Source of the DNA: Nitrosospira multiformis
GTDB taxonomy: Bacteria; Pseudomonadota; Gammaproteobacteria; Burkholderiales; Nitrosomonadaceae
Length of the DNA stretch: 64,000 nucleotides
Direction: 5' to 3'
NCBI RefSeq assembly: GCF_900110185.1
Contig: NZ_FOCT01000002.1
Coordinates: 1 to 64,000, forward strand
This document shows positions 17,839 to 28,172 of the stretch, in pieces. Position 1 is the stretch's first letter, and every line of letters starts with the position of its first letter. The position numbers and the translations under genes were made by a program. The notes under the pieces were generated by a model, which saw nothing but the letters and a program-made list of their open reading frames with translations, searched no databases and was not told the DNA's origin.

Positions 17839-18636
17839 GTGGAGTGGTGGCCGGCATATCTGATGTTGGGCACCGTGGTCGGCTTCTTTGCCGGCCTGCT
17901 GGGGATAGGGGGCGGTCTGGTCATCGTCCCCGTGCTTACCTTTATTTTTGCTGCCCAGGACTTCCCTCCGGACCGCATCCTTCACCTCGCTCTCGGCACC
18001 ACGATGGCGGCCATCATTTTCTCCTCGGCCGCCAGTCTGCGCACCCATCATGTTCACGGTGCAGTGAACTGGCAAGTCGTGAAATTCATTACGCCGGGAA
18101 TCATCCTAGGGACGCTTGGAGGCGCAACGGTAGTGAGCATGCTATCCAGCCGCTTTCTCAGCATCGTTTTTGTCGTCTTCATTTATTACGCGGCGACGCA
18201 GATGTTGCTCAATATCCGCCCCAAACCCAGCCACATGCTTCCGGGAAGGCTCGGCATGCTTGTTGCGGGAAGCGTCATTGGCGCGATTTCCAGCTTTGTT
18301 GCAATCGGAGGAGGCCTGCTGACGATCCCGTTTCTCTCCCTGTGCAACGTGAAGCTGCAACATGCCATCGGTACCGCTGCCGCGGTAGGTTTCCCCATCG
18401 CTGTGGCTGGAGGTATCGGCTATATGATCAATGGCATGGCGCAGCCCCAACCGCTGCCGGAATACAGCCTGGGATACGTTTACCTGCCGGCATTGGGCTG
18501 GATCGTCCTGGGCAGCACGCTGACCGCACCCATTGGTGCAAAAACGACGCACGTCATGCAAACGGCCACGCTCAGGAAAATTTTTGTAGTGCTGCTTTAT
18601 CTGCTGGGGACGAGGATGTTGCTACGACTTTTCTAG
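17839..18636 (+). CDS. TauE/SafE-family sulfite/anion exporter
   Basis: A 265-residue inner-membrane protein with about eight hydrophobic segments. The internal duplication of this family is clear: [17 protein letters not shown] near the N-terminus and [17 protein letters not shown] in the second half. Members export small organic or inorganic sulfur anions, but the substrate here is not determined. The start is a GTG. Its stop overlaps the convergent purC stop region by four bases, so the two genes end tail to tail without a spacer. Confidence 0.88.
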   Translation: MEWWPAYLMLGTVVGFFAGLLGIGGGLVIVPVLTFIFAAQDFPPDRILHLALGTTMAAIIFSSAASLRTHHVHGAVNWQVVKFITPGIILGTLGGATVVSMLSSRFLSIVFVVFIYYAATQMLLNIRPKPSHMLPGRLGMLVAGSVIGAISSFVAIGGGLLTIPFLSLCNVKLQHAIGTAAAVGFPIAVAGGIGYMINGMAQPQPLPEYSLGYVYLPALGWIVLGSTLTAPIGAKTTHVMQTATLRKIFVVLLYLLGTRMLLRLF

Positions 18637-19547
18637 CCCACCAGGCGATGCAGGGCTTCCCGGTACTTTTCCGCTGTTTTGGCGAGCACCTCGGGGGGCA
18701 AGGCTGGAGCGGGTGCTTTCTTGTTCCAGTTCTGCGTCTCAAGCCAGTCACGCACGAATTGTTTGTCATAGCTCGGCGGGTTTCTCCCCGGCGCGTACCG
18801 CTCGGCAGGCCAGAAGCGCGATGAATCGGGCGTAAGCGCCTCATCGATGAGATAGAGTCTGCCGGTCTGATCCTGACCGAATTCGAACTTGGTGTCGGCG
18901 ATAATAATGCCTTTTGTGATCGCATAATCCGCGGCCTGGGTATACAAAGCCAATGCTATATCCCGCACCTGCGCAGCCAGCGGTTCCCCCAACAGCTTTT
19001 GCGCCTCCGCAAACGGGATATTTTCATCATGGGCACCCTGGGCAGCTTTGGTCGAGGGGGTAAAGAGGGCTCCGCCCGGTATCCTGCCGGCTTCCTCCAA
19101 TCCGGCAGGGAGTGGAATACCGCAAATCATGCCGGTTTTTTTGTAATCCTTCCAGCCGGAGCCAACGACGTAACCCCGCACGATTGCCTCGATCGGAAGG
19201 GGTCTGAGCCGCTTTACTACAAACGCCCGCCCGGTCACCTGCCCGCGCTCGTCTTCCGTTACCACGGATTCGGGTGCGATGTAGGTAAGATGGTTGGGAA
19301 CGATATGCTCCAGTTTTTCAAACCAGAAACTGGACAAGGCGGTCAGCAGCCTCCCCTTGCCGGGTACGGGAGTAGGCAGGATCACGTCGAATGCGGAAAG
19401 CCGGTCTGTCTGGACGATCAAAAGCTTGTCTTCATCCACGCCGTAGATGTCCCGTACCTTTCCACGATGCAGAAGCGGCAGGCTTCGTATGCTCGTTTCA
19501 AACAGCGCGGGCTGGTCAGTTCCGACTTTCATTCCGGGGAGGCTCAT
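18633..19547 (-). CDS. purC: Phosphoribosylaminoimidazole-succinocarboxamide synthase
   Basis: SAICAR synthetase, which joins CAIR and aspartate using ATP in purine synthesis. Signature segments are [64 protein letters not shown] and [10 protein letters not shown]. The chosen ATG ([19 protein letters not shown]) gives about 304 residues, a normal length; ATGs at 19565 and 19532 are also possible. All overlap the 3' end of purK, indicating translational coupling in a psiE-purE-purK-purC operon. Confidence 0.93.
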   Translation of the reverse strand: MSLPGMKVGTDQPALFETSIRSLPLLHRGKVRDIYGVDEDKLLIVQTDRLSAFDVILPTPVPGKGRLLTALSSFWFEKLEHIVPNHLTYIAPESVVTEDERGQVTGRAFVVKRLRPLPIEAIVRGYVVGSGWKDYKKTGMICGIPLPAGLEEAGRIPGGALFTPSTKAAQGAHDENIPFAEAQKLLGEPLAAQVRDIALALYTQAADYAITKGIIIADTKFEFGQDQTGRLYLIDEALTPDSSRFWPAERYAPGRNPPSYDKQFVRDWLETQNWNKKAPAPALPPEVLAKTAEKYREALHRLVG

Positions 19548-20736
19548 GTGTTTCAAGAGTGCCATGAGAGGGTTGCAGTGATTGCTTGATTTCCAGCGCA
19601 AGCCGCAACGCGGCATCGGTCGTTTCTGCCAATATCGTATAGTGTCCCATTTTCCGTCCAGGTCTGGCGTCACGCTTGCCGTATAAATGCAATTTGACGT
19701 CAGGATGCCGCAGCACCTGTTCCCACTCCGGCTCTCCCTTCTGCCAAAGATCCCCCAGCAGATTCACCATTACCGCTGCTCCATGCATGGAAGTACTGCC
19801 GAGGGGCATTCCGCAAAGTATGCGCACCTGCTGCTCGAATTGAGAGGTAACGCAGGCATTGATCGAGTAATGTCCGCTATTATGAGGACGAGGAGCGATC
19901 TCATTCACCAGCAGGCGCCCGTCCGCGAGCACAAAAAACTCGACGCATAATACGCCGCGATAATCCAGCTTCTCGGCAATGCGAATCGCAATATCGCAGG
20001 CGTTTCGGGCAATTTCAGGCGATACTCTGGCAGGAACGATGCTGATGTCGAGGATACCGTTGCAGTGCTGATTCTCGGATACGGGAAAAGTAACCACTTC
20101 GCCATCAAATCCCCTGGATACGATGACGGATACCTCGCGCTCCAGGGGCAGCAGTTTTTCCAGGACGCAGGATTCCCCGTTCAAACCTGCAAATGCGCTG
20201 TCAAGCTCCGATGCATTACTTACCCGCACCTGGCCTTTGCCGTCATATCCAAACCGGCTTACCTTGAGAATTCCGGGGAAGAGGTCAGGAGAAAGTTGCG
20301 GTTGCTTTTGGGGTAATACTCCATCCGAATTGGCCGAATGCTGCGAAGTGCGCGCGTTCTGTATCATCGCATAGGGCGCGACTCCAAAGCCGTTGGCAGC
20401 GAGAAAATTCTTCTCCAGAATGCGATCTTGTGCGATGGCGACACTCTCGGCAGCCGGACTGACAATGCAGCGTTCAGCCAGTACCTTGAGTGCCTCGGCA
20501 GGTACGTTTTCGAATTCGGTGGTGACGCCTGCGCAGGTGGATGCGAGCTCATTCAATGCCTCACGATCGAGGTAATCGGCGCGCAGGTGGCGCTCAGCGA
20601 TGCTACCCGCAGGGCTCCGCTCCTCGGGATCAAGAACGGTCACGCTGTAACCCAGGCTTTGGGCCGCCATGGTGAACATCCTGCCGAGCTGGCCGCCGCC
20701 CAGCAACCCCAGCATCGCCCCGGGCCGGGTACTCAT
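19516..20736 (-). CDS. purK: N5-carboxyaminoimidazole ribonucleotide synthase
   Basis: A 406-residue ATP-grasp enzyme that makes N5-CAIR from AIR, bicarbonate and ATP. The N-terminal [20 protein letters not shown] is diagnostic; further blocks are [60 protein letters not shown] and [10 protein letters not shown]. It starts inside the last codons of purE (ATGA-type overlap) and its C-terminus overlaps purC, fitting a single transcript. Its product is the substrate of PurE. Confidence 0.95.
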   Translation of the reverse strand: MSTRPGAMLGLLGGGQLGRMFTMAAQSLGYSVTVLDPEERSPAGSIAERHLRADYLDREALNELASTCAGVTTEFENVPAEALKVLAERCIVSPAAESVAIAQDRILEKNFLAANGFGVAPYAMIQNARTSQHSANSDGVLPQKQPQLSPDLFPGILKVSRFGYDGKGQVRVSNASELDSAFAGLNGESCVLEKLLPLEREVSVIVSRGFDGEVVTFPVSENQHCNGILDISIVPARVSPEIARNACDIAIRIAEKLDYRGVLCVEFFVLADGRLLVNEIAPRPHNSGHYSINACVTSQFEQQVRILCGMPLGSTSMHGAAVMVNLLGDLWQKGEPEWEQVLRHPDVKLHLYGKRDARPGRKMGHYTILAETTDAALRLALEIKQSLQPSHGTLETHEPPRNESRN

Positions 20737-21236
20737 GAAGGTGGCAAGGTCATTGAAGCGACCGTTGCGGTCTGGGTTTCCCGAAACTCGGCAAGCTGCC
20801 TGGCCAAACCCACATCTTCCACTGCCAGCAGCGCAACGGCAAACAATCCCGCGTTAGCCGCGCCCGCCTCGCCTATGGCGAAGGTGGCAACCGGTACTCC
20901 CTTCGGCATTTGTACTATGGACAAAAGCGAATCCAGCCCTTGAAGCTGCCGGGAAGTAACCGGCACGCCCAGCACGGGCAGGAGCGTTTTCGCGGCGACC
21001 ATTCCCGGAAGATGCGCTGCCCCGCCTGCACCGGCAATAATGCATTTCAGCCCCCGCTCGCTGGCAGTTTCCGCATATTCGAACATGCGATCAGGGGTTC
21101 GATGAGCGGAAACCACTTCCGCTTCGTAAGACACATGGAATTTCTTCAATATTTCCGCAGCGTGCTTCATGACCTCCCAATCGCTGCTGCTGCCCATGAT
21201 GACACCTACCAGGGGCTTGTTGATTTGGCCTTCCAT
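20733..21236 (-). CDS. purE: N5-carboxyaminoimidazole ribonucleotide mutase
   Basis: A 167-residue class I PurE that converts N5-CAIR to CAIR. The active-site pattern [20 protein letters not shown] and [16 protein letters not shown] is intact, as are [14 protein letters not shown] and [19 protein letters not shown]. The ATG at 21236 follows the psiE stop by one base, so the longer open frame upstream is not used. Overlaps purK by four bases. Confidence 0.95.
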   Translation of the reverse strand: MEGQINKPLVGVIMGSSSDWEVMKHAAEILKKFHVSYEAEVVSAHRTPDRMFEYAETASERGLKCIIAGAGGAAHLPGMVAAKTLLPVLGVPVTSRQLQGLDSLLSIVQMPKGVPVATFAIGEAGAANAGLFAVALLAVEDVGLARQLAEFRETQTATVASMTLPPS

Positions 21237-21237
21237 A

Positions 21238-21687
21238 TCAATCGCGAATTTTTTGTTCTCTTTCCTTGGAAGCCGCCTCTGCCAGTTCCTCCAGGTCTTC
21301 CACATAGGGATAGCGCACGTGTCCGTAACGGATGACGAGCACCCCAAGCGCAATCAGCACGATAGCGGCAGAAACACCCAACAGGCGGATGTTGTCCATC
21401 TCCTTGACATCCACGGTTATATAACGCGCCAATGCCACCAGGGCGATATAGAGGGGAAACCTTACCGGCAACTTGCCCGATTCAAAATAAAGCCCGACCA
21501 TCGTCAGGATTTCGAGGTAGAGAAACATGAGCAGCAGGTCCGCCAGCGTCACTCTGCCGTTGTGAATCATCAGCATGGTTTCCTGATACCCCGCAAATAT
21601 GGTGGCGAGTGCAATCACGACGAGACCCACCCCTTCAAAAAATTGAAGCAGGCGCCGTGAATAGTTGATGGTGCGGGCTTGCAGCAT
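21238..21687 (-). CDS. PsiE-family membrane protein
   Basis: A 149-residue integral membrane protein with four hydrophobic segments (about 17-37, 45-64, 77-93 and 103-120), a layout and sequence typical of the phosphate-starvation-inducible PsiE family: [20 protein letters not shown] and [15 protein letters not shown]. The C-terminus is charged and cytoplasmic ([18 protein letters not shown]). The molecular role of PsiE is unknown. The stop lies one base before the purE start, so it is very probably the first gene of the purEKC operon. Confidence 0.85.
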   Translation of the reverse strand: MLQARTINYSRRLLQFFEGVGLVVIALATIFAGYQETMLMIHNGRVTLADLLLMFLYLEILTMVGLYFESGKLPVRFPLYIALVALARYITVDVKEMDNIRLLGVSAAIVLIALGVLVIRYGHVRYPYVEDLEELAEAASKEREQKIRD

Positions 21688-21839
21688 TTGTTCTTCTTGT
21701 CAGGATGGCTGGGGGCCTGGGTAAGTCACTGGTAACTTACTATACTACCTGTTCCAGGTGACAATTCCAATTTGGGATAATGCAAATTGAGCGTCCGCAG
21801 AATTGGACATAATTCTTTTAGACCGCTTCCTCACGGCGT

Positions 21840-22628
21840 TCACCCCTTAAGCTTCAGCATCAGGTCCACATCCACCCAGCCGCTGCCGTTTATGCCGTTT
21901 GCCACTCCTGCCACTCCTGCCTCTCCTTCCAGCACGCTGAAAGGCTTCGTCGGCTCACCCAGGTCAGATAAGACAAGCTTCGCCCCCCTGAAATCCTGAA
22001 ACCGGGTATATCCATTTACCGTAACCACTGTGTCCAGCCCCGCGGCAAGCGATGCTCTCAGCCCGTTTTCCGAGTCTTCGACGGCAATGCACTGTTCTGC
22101 CGGCAATTTCAGTTGATCCAGCACCCAGTGATAGATGTCGGGTGCCGGTTTTTTTCCAGGAACGATGTCTCCTGCCCCGATAACGTCGAACCAGCCGGGA
22201 GAATCTTCCCCCAGGGTGGATTTCAAAAGCGCGGTCACGTTCTCCGGGGTGGTGGTGGTTGCAATCGCGATTTTTATGTTTCTGTCACGCAGATGCCGGA
22301 TGAGGCGTGCTACGCCCGGTCTTAGCGGAATACCGCCACTTTCCAGCATGCCGACATAATGCCTGGTTTTTATCTTATGCAGGCGCGCGATCCATTCACC
22401 CAATTCACTTCTGTTCAATTCCTCGGGAACATGATGTTCCATGAAATGAAGGATGCGCTCTTTACCACCTGTAATTTCCAGCAACTTGCCGTAAAGATCG
22501 ACATCCCACTCCCAATCGAGGCCGAGTTCCTGAAATGCGGCATTAAAAGCGGGGCGATGACCATCACGCTCCGTATCAGCCAGCGTACCATCCACATCAA
22601 ACAATACTGCGCGAACTTTGCTATCCAT
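21840..22628 (-). CDS. cbbY: HAD-family phosphatase of the CbbY type
   Basis: A 262-residue HAD-IA phosphatase. Motif I is LFDVDGTLADTE with Asp11 and Asp13; motif II IAIATTTTPENV; motif III Lys in IVPGKKPAPDIY; motif IV AVEDSENGLRASLAAGL. CbbY proteins remove xylulose-1,5-bisphosphate, an inhibitor of Rubisco, and the close match of GHRPAFNAAFQELGLDWEWD to CbbY supports that assignment. A phosphoribulokinase gene elsewhere in the window agrees with a Calvin cycle. The C-terminus carries a short repeat-like Gly/Val stretch (GEAGVAGVANGINGSG). Confidence 0.85.
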   Translation of the reverse strand: MDSKVRAVLFDVDGTLADTERDGHRPAFNAAFQELGLDWEWDVDLYGKLLEITGGKERILHFMEHHVPEELNRSELGEWIARLHKIKTRHYVGMLESGGIPLRPGVARLIRHLRDRNIKIAIATTTTPENVTALLKSTLGEDSPGWFDVIGAGDIVPGKKPAPDIYHWVLDQLKLPAEQCIAVEDSENGLRASLAAGLDTVVTVNGYTRFQDFRGAKLVLSDLGEPTKPFSVLEGEAGVAGVANGINGSGWVDVDLMLKLKG

Positions 22629-22639
22629 AAAATCAATAT

Positions 22640-23734
22640 TTATCCAGTTTGCCCATAAATGGTTTCATTCTCATCCTCCCGCGTTCGGGATGAACTGCTT
22701 TGCTCACCCGTTAGTACTGCATTCGCACCGGAGTATGTCCTGCTGCTCGCGCGCTGCAGCCGGTCCGCGATTGCCACCCAGGCCGCCGTCTCGGGCGGCT
22801 TCTCCACCAACAACCGATCGAAGTGTTCCCGATCGAACCGGCGCAAGGTGGCATACAACTGACGCGCATATTCCTCCGGTTCCTCAGGCATCGCGGAAAA
22901 TACGACCAGTTCATTTTCCGGACGATGCCTGGGTAGAGAATGCTCTCGCCGCCGCCAACCCATGACTGCTACCTGCCTACCTTTTGCTTCCAGCTCCAAA
23001 GCACGCTGCCATAAGTGATCCGCTGGCAGGAGCTCGAGCGGCGTCACGGGGGCGTAATGCGAAGGGAGAGCGCCCGGTACGCGTACAGAACGTTCTGCCT
23101 CTTGGGAAAGCACCACATTTCCATCCAATACTTCCGCCAGCGCTGCCAACTGGATGCCGCCTGGCCGCAATATAACCGCGGTTTGGCCTTCAAAACCCAC
23201 AATAGTACTTTCCAGGCCCACCTGGCACGGCCCGCCATCCAGAACCATGTCCAGCTCGTCGCCAAACTCCTCACGCACATGCGCTGCCGTTGTCGGACTG
23301 ACATGGCCGAAACGATTCGCTGACGGAGCGGCAAGTGCTCTGTCGGGCCCCAGCTCCCTCAGCAAGGCAAGCGCTACGGGATGATCAGGAACGCGCAATC
23401 CCACTGTATCCTGACCGCCTGTCACATTTTCCGGCACATGGCGACTACGTGGCAGTATCAGGGTCAAAGGGCCTGGCCAGAAGCACTCAGCCAGCCGCCA
23501 CGCCTGCTGTGGCACCTCCCGCGCCCAATGCGATAACCGGGACGCATCGGCGAAATGGACAATGAGGGGATGATCCAGAGGACGCCTCTTGATTTCAAAT
23601 ATGCGCGCGACTGCAGAAGGATTGGAAACCTCAGCCCCAAGGCCATACACGGTTTCTGTCGGGAAAGCGACAACGCCTCCTTTTTTCAGGAGGGCGGCAA
23701 CCGCGTCGATCTCGCTGTGCGATGCAGGAGGCAT
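22640..23734 (-). CDS. tsaC: L-threonylcarbamoyladenylate synthase (Sua5 type)
   Basis: A 364-residue enzyme making threonylcarbamoyl-AMP for the t6A37 modification of tRNA. The N-terminal YrdC domain shows LKKGGVVAFPTETVYGLGAE, IFEIKRRPLDHPLIVHF, PGPLTLILPRS, VGLRVPDHPVALALL and APSANRFGHVSPTTAAHV. A C-terminal Sua5 domain follows from about residue 215 (VRVPGALPSHYAPVTPLELL). The last ~30 residues are hydrophilic and of low complexity. Its start shares one base with the stop of the upstream EEP gene. Confidence 0.92.
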   Translation of the reverse strand: MPPASHSEIDAVAALLKKGGVVAFPTETVYGLGAEVSNPSAVARIFEIKRRPLDHPLIVHFADASRLSHWAREVPQQAWRLAECFWPGPLTLILPRSRHVPENVTGGQDTVGLRVPDHPVALALLRELGPDRALAAPSANRFGHVSPTTAAHVREEFGDELDMVLDGGPCQVGLESTIVGFEGQTAVILRPGGIQLAALAEVLDGNVVLSQEAERSVRVPGALPSHYAPVTPLELLPADHLWQRALELEAKGRQVAVMGWRRREHSLPRHRPENELVVFSAMPEEPEEYARQLYATLRRFDREHFDRLLVEKPPETAAWVAIADRLQRASSRTYSGANAVLTGEQSSSSRTREDENETIYGQTG

Positions 23735-24486
23735 TATCTGAGGATCATCTGCGCCGAGAGGACTGCGTGATCGGAGATCTTGGACCAGGGGTGCCCCTGG
23801 TGCACTTGTGCCTTTTCGATATGAAAACCCCGCACATAAATGCGGTCAAGCCGGAACAACGGCAACGTGGAGGGATAGGTACGCGCCGGCCTTCCTTCGG
23901 TCAACTCGAAGACTTCCGCTAGGGCAAGCCGCTGGACCAGGATACGACTGGCTACTTCGCGCCAATCGTTGAAATCCCCGGCGATAACCAGCGGCGCGTC
24001 TTGGGGTACCAGTTCCTCGATATGCTTTTCCAGTAACTGTAACTGACGGGAACGGCCTCTTTTGAATAGCCCGAGGTGTACGCAGATGCAGTGAAGATTT
24101 TTCCGCCATTGCGGAATGCCTATTTCACAGTGAAGCAAGCCGCGCCTTTCGAAACGATGCGCCGAAACATCCACGTTGTCCCACCGCAGAATGGGATAGC
24201 GGCTCAGGATTGCGTTGCCGTGGTGACCCTCATCGTAGACCGCATTTTTTCCGTAGGCAAAATCCGTCCAGATCGAATCAGCCAGGAACTCGTACTGGGG
24301 ACTCTCCGGCCAATTCTCGAAACGAGCTCCGTGACCCTTGTGCTCGCCAACCACTTCCTGCAAAAAAATGATATCGGCGTTGAGCGCGCGCAAGCTGTCG
24401 CGCAGCTGATGCACCATGACCCGCCGATTGAAATGAGAAAACCCTTTGTGAATGTTGTAGGTAGCAATATGCAGCTTATTGAGCAT
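23734..24486 (-). CDS. Endonuclease/exonuclease/phosphatase-fold protein
   Basis: A 250-residue EEP-superfamily protein. Motifs of the fold are present: IATYNIHKGF at the N-terminus, DIIFLQEVVGEHKGHG with the metal-binding Glu, NAILSRYPIL, CVHLGLF, VIAGDFNDWREV and C-terminal ISDHAVLSAQ with the catalytic Asp-His. Proteins of this pattern are metal-dependent phosphodiesterases of unknown physiological substrate (DNA, RNA or lipid head groups). It has no signal peptide and precedes tsaC with a one-base overlap. Confidence 0.87.
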   Translation of the reverse strand: MLNKLHIATYNIHKGFSHFNRRVMVHQLRDSLRALNADIIFLQEVVGEHKGHGARFENWPESPQYEFLADSIWTDFAYGKNAVYDEGHHGNAILSRYPILRWDNVDVSAHRFERRGLLHCEIGIPQWRKNLHCICVHLGLFKRGRSRQLQLLEKHIEELVPQDAPLVIAGDFNDWREVASRILVQRLALAEVFELTEGRPARTYPSTLPLFRLDRIYVRGFHIEKAQVHQGHPWSKISDHAVLSAQMILR

Positions 24487-24522
24487 ATGACGAACGGGAC
24501 GGAGCGCAATTGTATTTTTTCA

Positions 24523-25623
24523 TTATCGCGAAACCTCAAGCATGCGCTCCAGGGCACGTTTCGCCAGAACTGCATCGGCTGCCGGCACTTTGATCTGATT
24601 CACCACCTTCCCCGCAACCAGGTTTTCCAGCGCCCAGGCCAAGTGCTGCGGATCGATGCGCGCCATGGTGGAACACATGCAGATCGTCGATGCCATGAAC
24701 TGGACGATTTTTCCCTGGACCTTGAACTCCTCGGCAATACGATTGACCAGGTTCAGCTCCGTCCCCACCAGCCAGCGTGTTCCTGGCTCCGCTTCCCGGA
24801 TGGTCTTGATGATATAGTCGGTGGAGCCAACGTAATCCGAGTTTTTACATACCTCGAAACTGCACTCGGGATGCGAAATCACTTTCCCCTCGGGGTGCTG
24901 GTTGCGAAAACGAAGGATGTGCTGTGGCTGGAACATCTGGTGCACGGAGCAATGTCCCTTCCACAAGAGGATTTTCGCATTCCTGATCTGCTCGGGCGAA
25001 AGCCCGCCCATGGGCTCATCGAAATCCCATACCGCCATCTGTTCGAGTGAAATGCCCAGCTTGTGGCCGCTCCAGCGCCCCAGGTGCTGATCCGGAAAAA
25101 ACAGTACTTTTTCCCTGCGGGAAAAGGACCACTGCAAAATTTTCATGGCATTGCTGGATGTGCAGACAATGCCACCGTGCTCACCGCAGAAAGCCTTGAG
25201 ATCAGCGGCAGAGTTGATGTAAGTTACCGGCGTGACCACTTCATCGGGATCGAGCACTTCCGAGAGTTCATGCCAAGCGCGCTGCACCTTGAGAAGACTC
25301 GCCATATCCGCCATGGAACAGCCAGCGGAAAGATCAGGCAGAATGGTGACTTGCTCGGGCTTGGAGAGAATATCGGCCACTTCAGCCATGAAATGCACCC
25401 CGCAGAACACCAGATAATCCGCATCGGTCCCCGACGCAAGACGCGAGAGCTGCAGGGAATCCCCGGTAAGATCGGCGTGTTTGTATACATCCGGGCGCTG
25501 ATAATGATGGGCGAGTATTACCGCGCGCTTTCCCAGCGCCGCTTTCGCCTGGACGATGCGTTGCTCGCAGTCATCGTCATTCAGATTGTCGAAACGTTCA
25601 AAGGCAATGGCTTCTGCTTGCAT
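24523..25623 (-). CDS. nadA: Quinolinate synthase
   Basis: A 366-residue [4Fe-4S] enzyme that condenses iminoaspartate with dihydroxyacetone phosphate in NAD synthesis. Key regions are VILAHHYQRPDVYKHADLTG, YLVFCGVHFMAEVADIL (first cluster Cys), GGIVCTSSNAMKIL (second), SHPECSFEVC and MASTICMCSTMARIDPQHLA (third cluster Cys region). The other NAD genes nadB and nadC are not in the window. The stop lies 36 bases before the EEP gene. Confidence 0.95.
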   Translation of the reverse strand: MQAEAIAFERFDNLNDDDCEQRIVQAKAALGKRAVILAHHYQRPDVYKHADLTGDSLQLSRLASGTDADYLVFCGVHFMAEVADILSKPEQVTILPDLSAGCSMADMASLLKVQRAWHELSEVLDPDEVVTPVTYINSAADLKAFCGEHGGIVCTSSNAMKILQWSFSRREKVLFFPDQHLGRWSGHKLGISLEQMAVWDFDEPMGGLSPEQIRNAKILLWKGHCSVHQMFQPQHILRFRNQHPEGKVISHPECSFEVCKNSDYVGSTDYIIKTIREAEPGTRWLVGTELNLVNRIAEEFKVQGKIVQFMASTICMCSTMARIDPQHLAWALENLVAGKVVNQIKVPAADAVLAKRALERMLEVSR

Positions 25624-25790
25624 GGCCTACTCCGTTTTTCCTTTAAAAACCGCAGGTAATATAAGAAACTGTAGAGGTTCCAAAAGTATCATTGGACCAG
25701 CACACCCGTCATCGGTTCGATCGGGCTTCCTCGTTCCTCATTTTCGCGGGGATGCTTCCGCTGACTACCCCTACTGCCTTTTTCTGCTCT

Positions 25791-26261
25791 TTACTGCCCT
25801 TTATTACCGTTATTACCTTTACCGCCAGCTGTTGCCAATCTCCTGATCGCTTCGGCATTGCTTGGAGAAAATACTTTTTCCGCCGCCTCCTGCCAGGGGA
25901 GCCAGGCATGACGCAAATGTTCTCTTGCCGCAACGGAGACTGGGACAGGTTGCGGCACAAGCAGGCCAAAGACATGCTCGGTGTTATGGGTTACCTCGGG
26001 GGCGTAACGCCAGCGCCATTCCTCATAGATTTCATATTCGTTCACAATGTTCCAGTCGGTCAACTCGTAGCGGCTGGCATCCAGCCCGGTCTCCTCCGCC
26101 ACTTCCCGTATCGCCGTTTGCACGAGTGTCTCGCCTTCGTCCTGGCTCCCGGTAACAGATTGCCAGTAGCCGGGATGGTCCGCCCGTTCGAGCAGCAGGA
26201 TCTGCATGTCGGGCGTATGGATAATTACCAGAATGGAAACCGGAATCTTATAGATTCTCAC
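25791..26261 (-). CDS. nudB: Dihydroneopterin triphosphate diphosphatase (Nudix)
   Basis: A 156-residue Nudix hydrolase. The Nudix box is complete: GSQDEGETLVQTAIREVAEETGL. The N-terminus (VRIYKIPVSILVIIHTPDMQ, GTG start) and ADHPGYWQSVTGSQDEGE match NudB, which removes pyrophosphate from dihydroneopterin triphosphate in folate synthesis. The location right after aspS is the common proteobacterial context. The last ~14 residues are a Gly/Asn/Lys low-complexity tail (GGKGNNGNKGQ) encoded by imperfect short repeats. Confidence 0.88.
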   Translation of the reverse strand: MRIYKIPVSILVIIHTPDMQILLLERADHPGYWQSVTGSQDEGETLVQTAIREVAEETGLDASRYELTDWNIVNEYEIYEEWRWRYAPEVTHNTEHVFGLLVPQPVPVSVAAREHLRHAWLPWQEAAEKVFSPSNAEAIRRLATAGGKGNNGNKGQ

Positions 26262-26378
26262 TACCGTGCACCAGGAGTAGAAACGGAATCAGAAAATCTT
26301 CGCTTTTGGAAAAATGGTTTTCCCAATCTCCACGCTTCTCCGCTTCCACCCTGCACCCTTGCTTTATATCCTCCAGGA

Positions 26379-28145
26379 TTACGCGTGGCGAAGCTTGATG
26401 TGAAGTTCCCGCAACTGTTTCTCACCCACAGTACTGGGCGCATGCGTCAGCAGACATTGCGCGCGCTGTGTTTTCGGAAAAGCAATGACCTCACGGATGG
26501 ATTCGGCGCCTGCCATCATGGCAACGATCCGGTCGAGGCCGAACGCAATCCCGCCATGCGGGGGCGCCCCATATTGCAATGCTTCGAGCAAAAAGCCGAA
26601 TTTTTCGTTTGCCTCGTCCGCTCCAATATTCAAGGCGCGAAATACCTTCGACTGTACTTCCTGGCGATGAATACGTACGGAACCGCCGCCAATCTCGGAA
26701 CCATTCAGCACCATATCGTAAGCCTTGGATAAGGCCTTTTCGGGATCGGTCTCAAGCAGGTCCTCGTGACCCTCGGCAGGAGAAGTAAAGGGATGATGCA
26801 AGGCCTTCCAGCGGTTTTCCTCTTCGTCGCGCTCGAACATGGGAAAATCCATCACCCATAAAGGCTTCCACCCCGATTCCGCCAAGCCGCGATCATGGCC
26901 GACCCGGGCACGCAATGCACCCAGTGCCTCATTCACCACCTGGGCCTTGTCCGCGCCAAAGAAGATGAGATCGCCATCCTTCGCACCCGTGCGCTCGAGA
27001 ATGATCTGAATCACATTCTCAGGGAGGAATTTCAGTATGGGCGACTGGAGGCCGTCCACGCCTTTTTCCAGCGCATTGACCTTGATGTATGCGAGCCCCT
27101 TCGCCCCGTATATCGCGACAAAACTGGTGTAATCATCAATCTCTTTACGCGACAAGGCCCCACCTTCAGGCACGCGCAATGCCGCTACACGCCCACCCGT
27201 TCTGAGCGCGGCTTCCCGGAACACCTTGAACTCCACCTCCTGCATTACATCGGTGAGTTCCGTCAGAACCAGCGGCACGCGCATGTCAGGCTTGTCCGAG
27301 CCATATTTCGACATCGCTTCGGCATGCGTCAGGCGTGGAAAGGGGCTGGGTAGATCGATATTCCTCACGCTTTTGAAGACTTTGCAGATCATCCCTTCCA
27401 TCATCTGCATGATTTGTGATTCATCCAGAAAGGATGTCTCGATATCGATCTGGGTGAATTCGGGCTGGCGGTCAGCCCGCAGATCCTCGTCACGAAAGCA
27501 TTTGGTAATCTGATAATAGCGGTCGAACCCGGAAACCATCAGCAACTGCTTGAACAGTTGCGGCGACTGCGGCAGTGCAAAAAAATGCCCAGTGTTGACG
27601 CGTGACGGCACGAGGTAATCGCGCGCGCCCTCGGGGGTCGATTTGGTGAGCATCGGCGTTTCCACGTCGATGAATCCATGCTGGTCGAGAAACAGCCGGA
27701 CTGCCATCGCTACCTTGTAGCGCAGCCGCAGGTTTTCCTGCATCTGCGGACGCCGCAGATCCAGATAGCGGTGCTCCAGCCGTGTGGCTTCGCTCAGGTT
27801 TTCGTCGTCCATCAGGAACGGGGGCGTCAGGGAAGCATTGAGGATGTCGATCGAGCTCACCAACACCTCTATTTCCCCGCTGATGAGATTGGGGTTGACG
27901 GTCCCCGGCGGACGATGTCGCACCCGCCCGGTAATCTTGACCACAAACTCGTTGCGGATTTTTTCCGCGACCTGGAAAGCAGTGGGGTTATCGGGATCGC
28001 ACACCACCTGCACCAGGCCCTCGCGATCCCGCAGGTCCACGAAAATGACACCTCCATGGTCGCGGCGCCGGTGCACCCAGCCGTACAGGATCACAGTCTG
28101 ATCCAGATATTGGACGTCGATAAGGCCGCAGTAATTGGTGCGCAT
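26379..28145 (-). CDS. aspS: Aspartyl-tRNA synthetase (probably non-discriminating)
   Basis: A 588-residue class II synthetase. The N-terminal OB-fold anticodon-binding domain ([20 protein letters not shown]) is followed by motif 2-like [19 protein letters not shown], the bacterial GAD insertion around residues 280-420 and motif 3 [15 protein letters not shown]. The length is normal for a bacterial AspRS. Whether it also charges tRNA-Asn depends on gatCAB, which is not in the window, so the non-discriminating label is only inference. Between nudB and aspS is 117 bases without a gene. Confidence 0.96.
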   Translation of the reverse strand: MRTNYCGLIDVQYLDQTVILYGWVHRRRDHGGVIFVDLRDREGLVQVVCDPDNPTAFQVAEKIRNEFVVKITGRVRHRPPGTVNPNLISGEIEVLVSSIDILNASLTPPFLMDDENLSEATRLEHRYLDLRRPQMQENLRLRYKVAMAVRLFLDQHGFIDVETPMLTKSTPEGARDYLVPSRVNTGHFFALPQSPQLFKQLLMVSGFDRYYQITKCFRDEDLRADRQPEFTQIDIETSFLDESQIMQMMEGMICKVFKSVRNIDLPSPFPRLTHAEAMSKYGSDKPDMRVPLVLTELTDVMQEVEFKVFREAALRTGGRVAALRVPEGGALSRKEIDDYTSFVAIYGAKGLAYIKVNALEKGVDGLQSPILKFLPENVIQIILERTGAKDGDLIFFGADKAQVVNEALGALRARVGHDRGLAESGWKPLWVMDFPMFERDEEENRWKALHHPFTSPAEGHEDLLETDPEKALSKAYDMVLNGSEIGGGSVRIHRQEVQSKVFRALNIGADEANEKFGFLLEALQYGAPPHGGIAFGLDRIVAMMAGAESIREVIAFPKTQRAQCLLTHAPSTVGEKQLRELHIKLRHA

Positions 28146-28172
28146 GGAAGATCGGTAATCAGAAAAAAGGAA

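Noticed and set aside
25700..25850. Imperfect short purine repeats near the nudB 3' end
   Set aside because: They encode the low-complexity tail of NudB and show no regular unit suggestive of a functional array.
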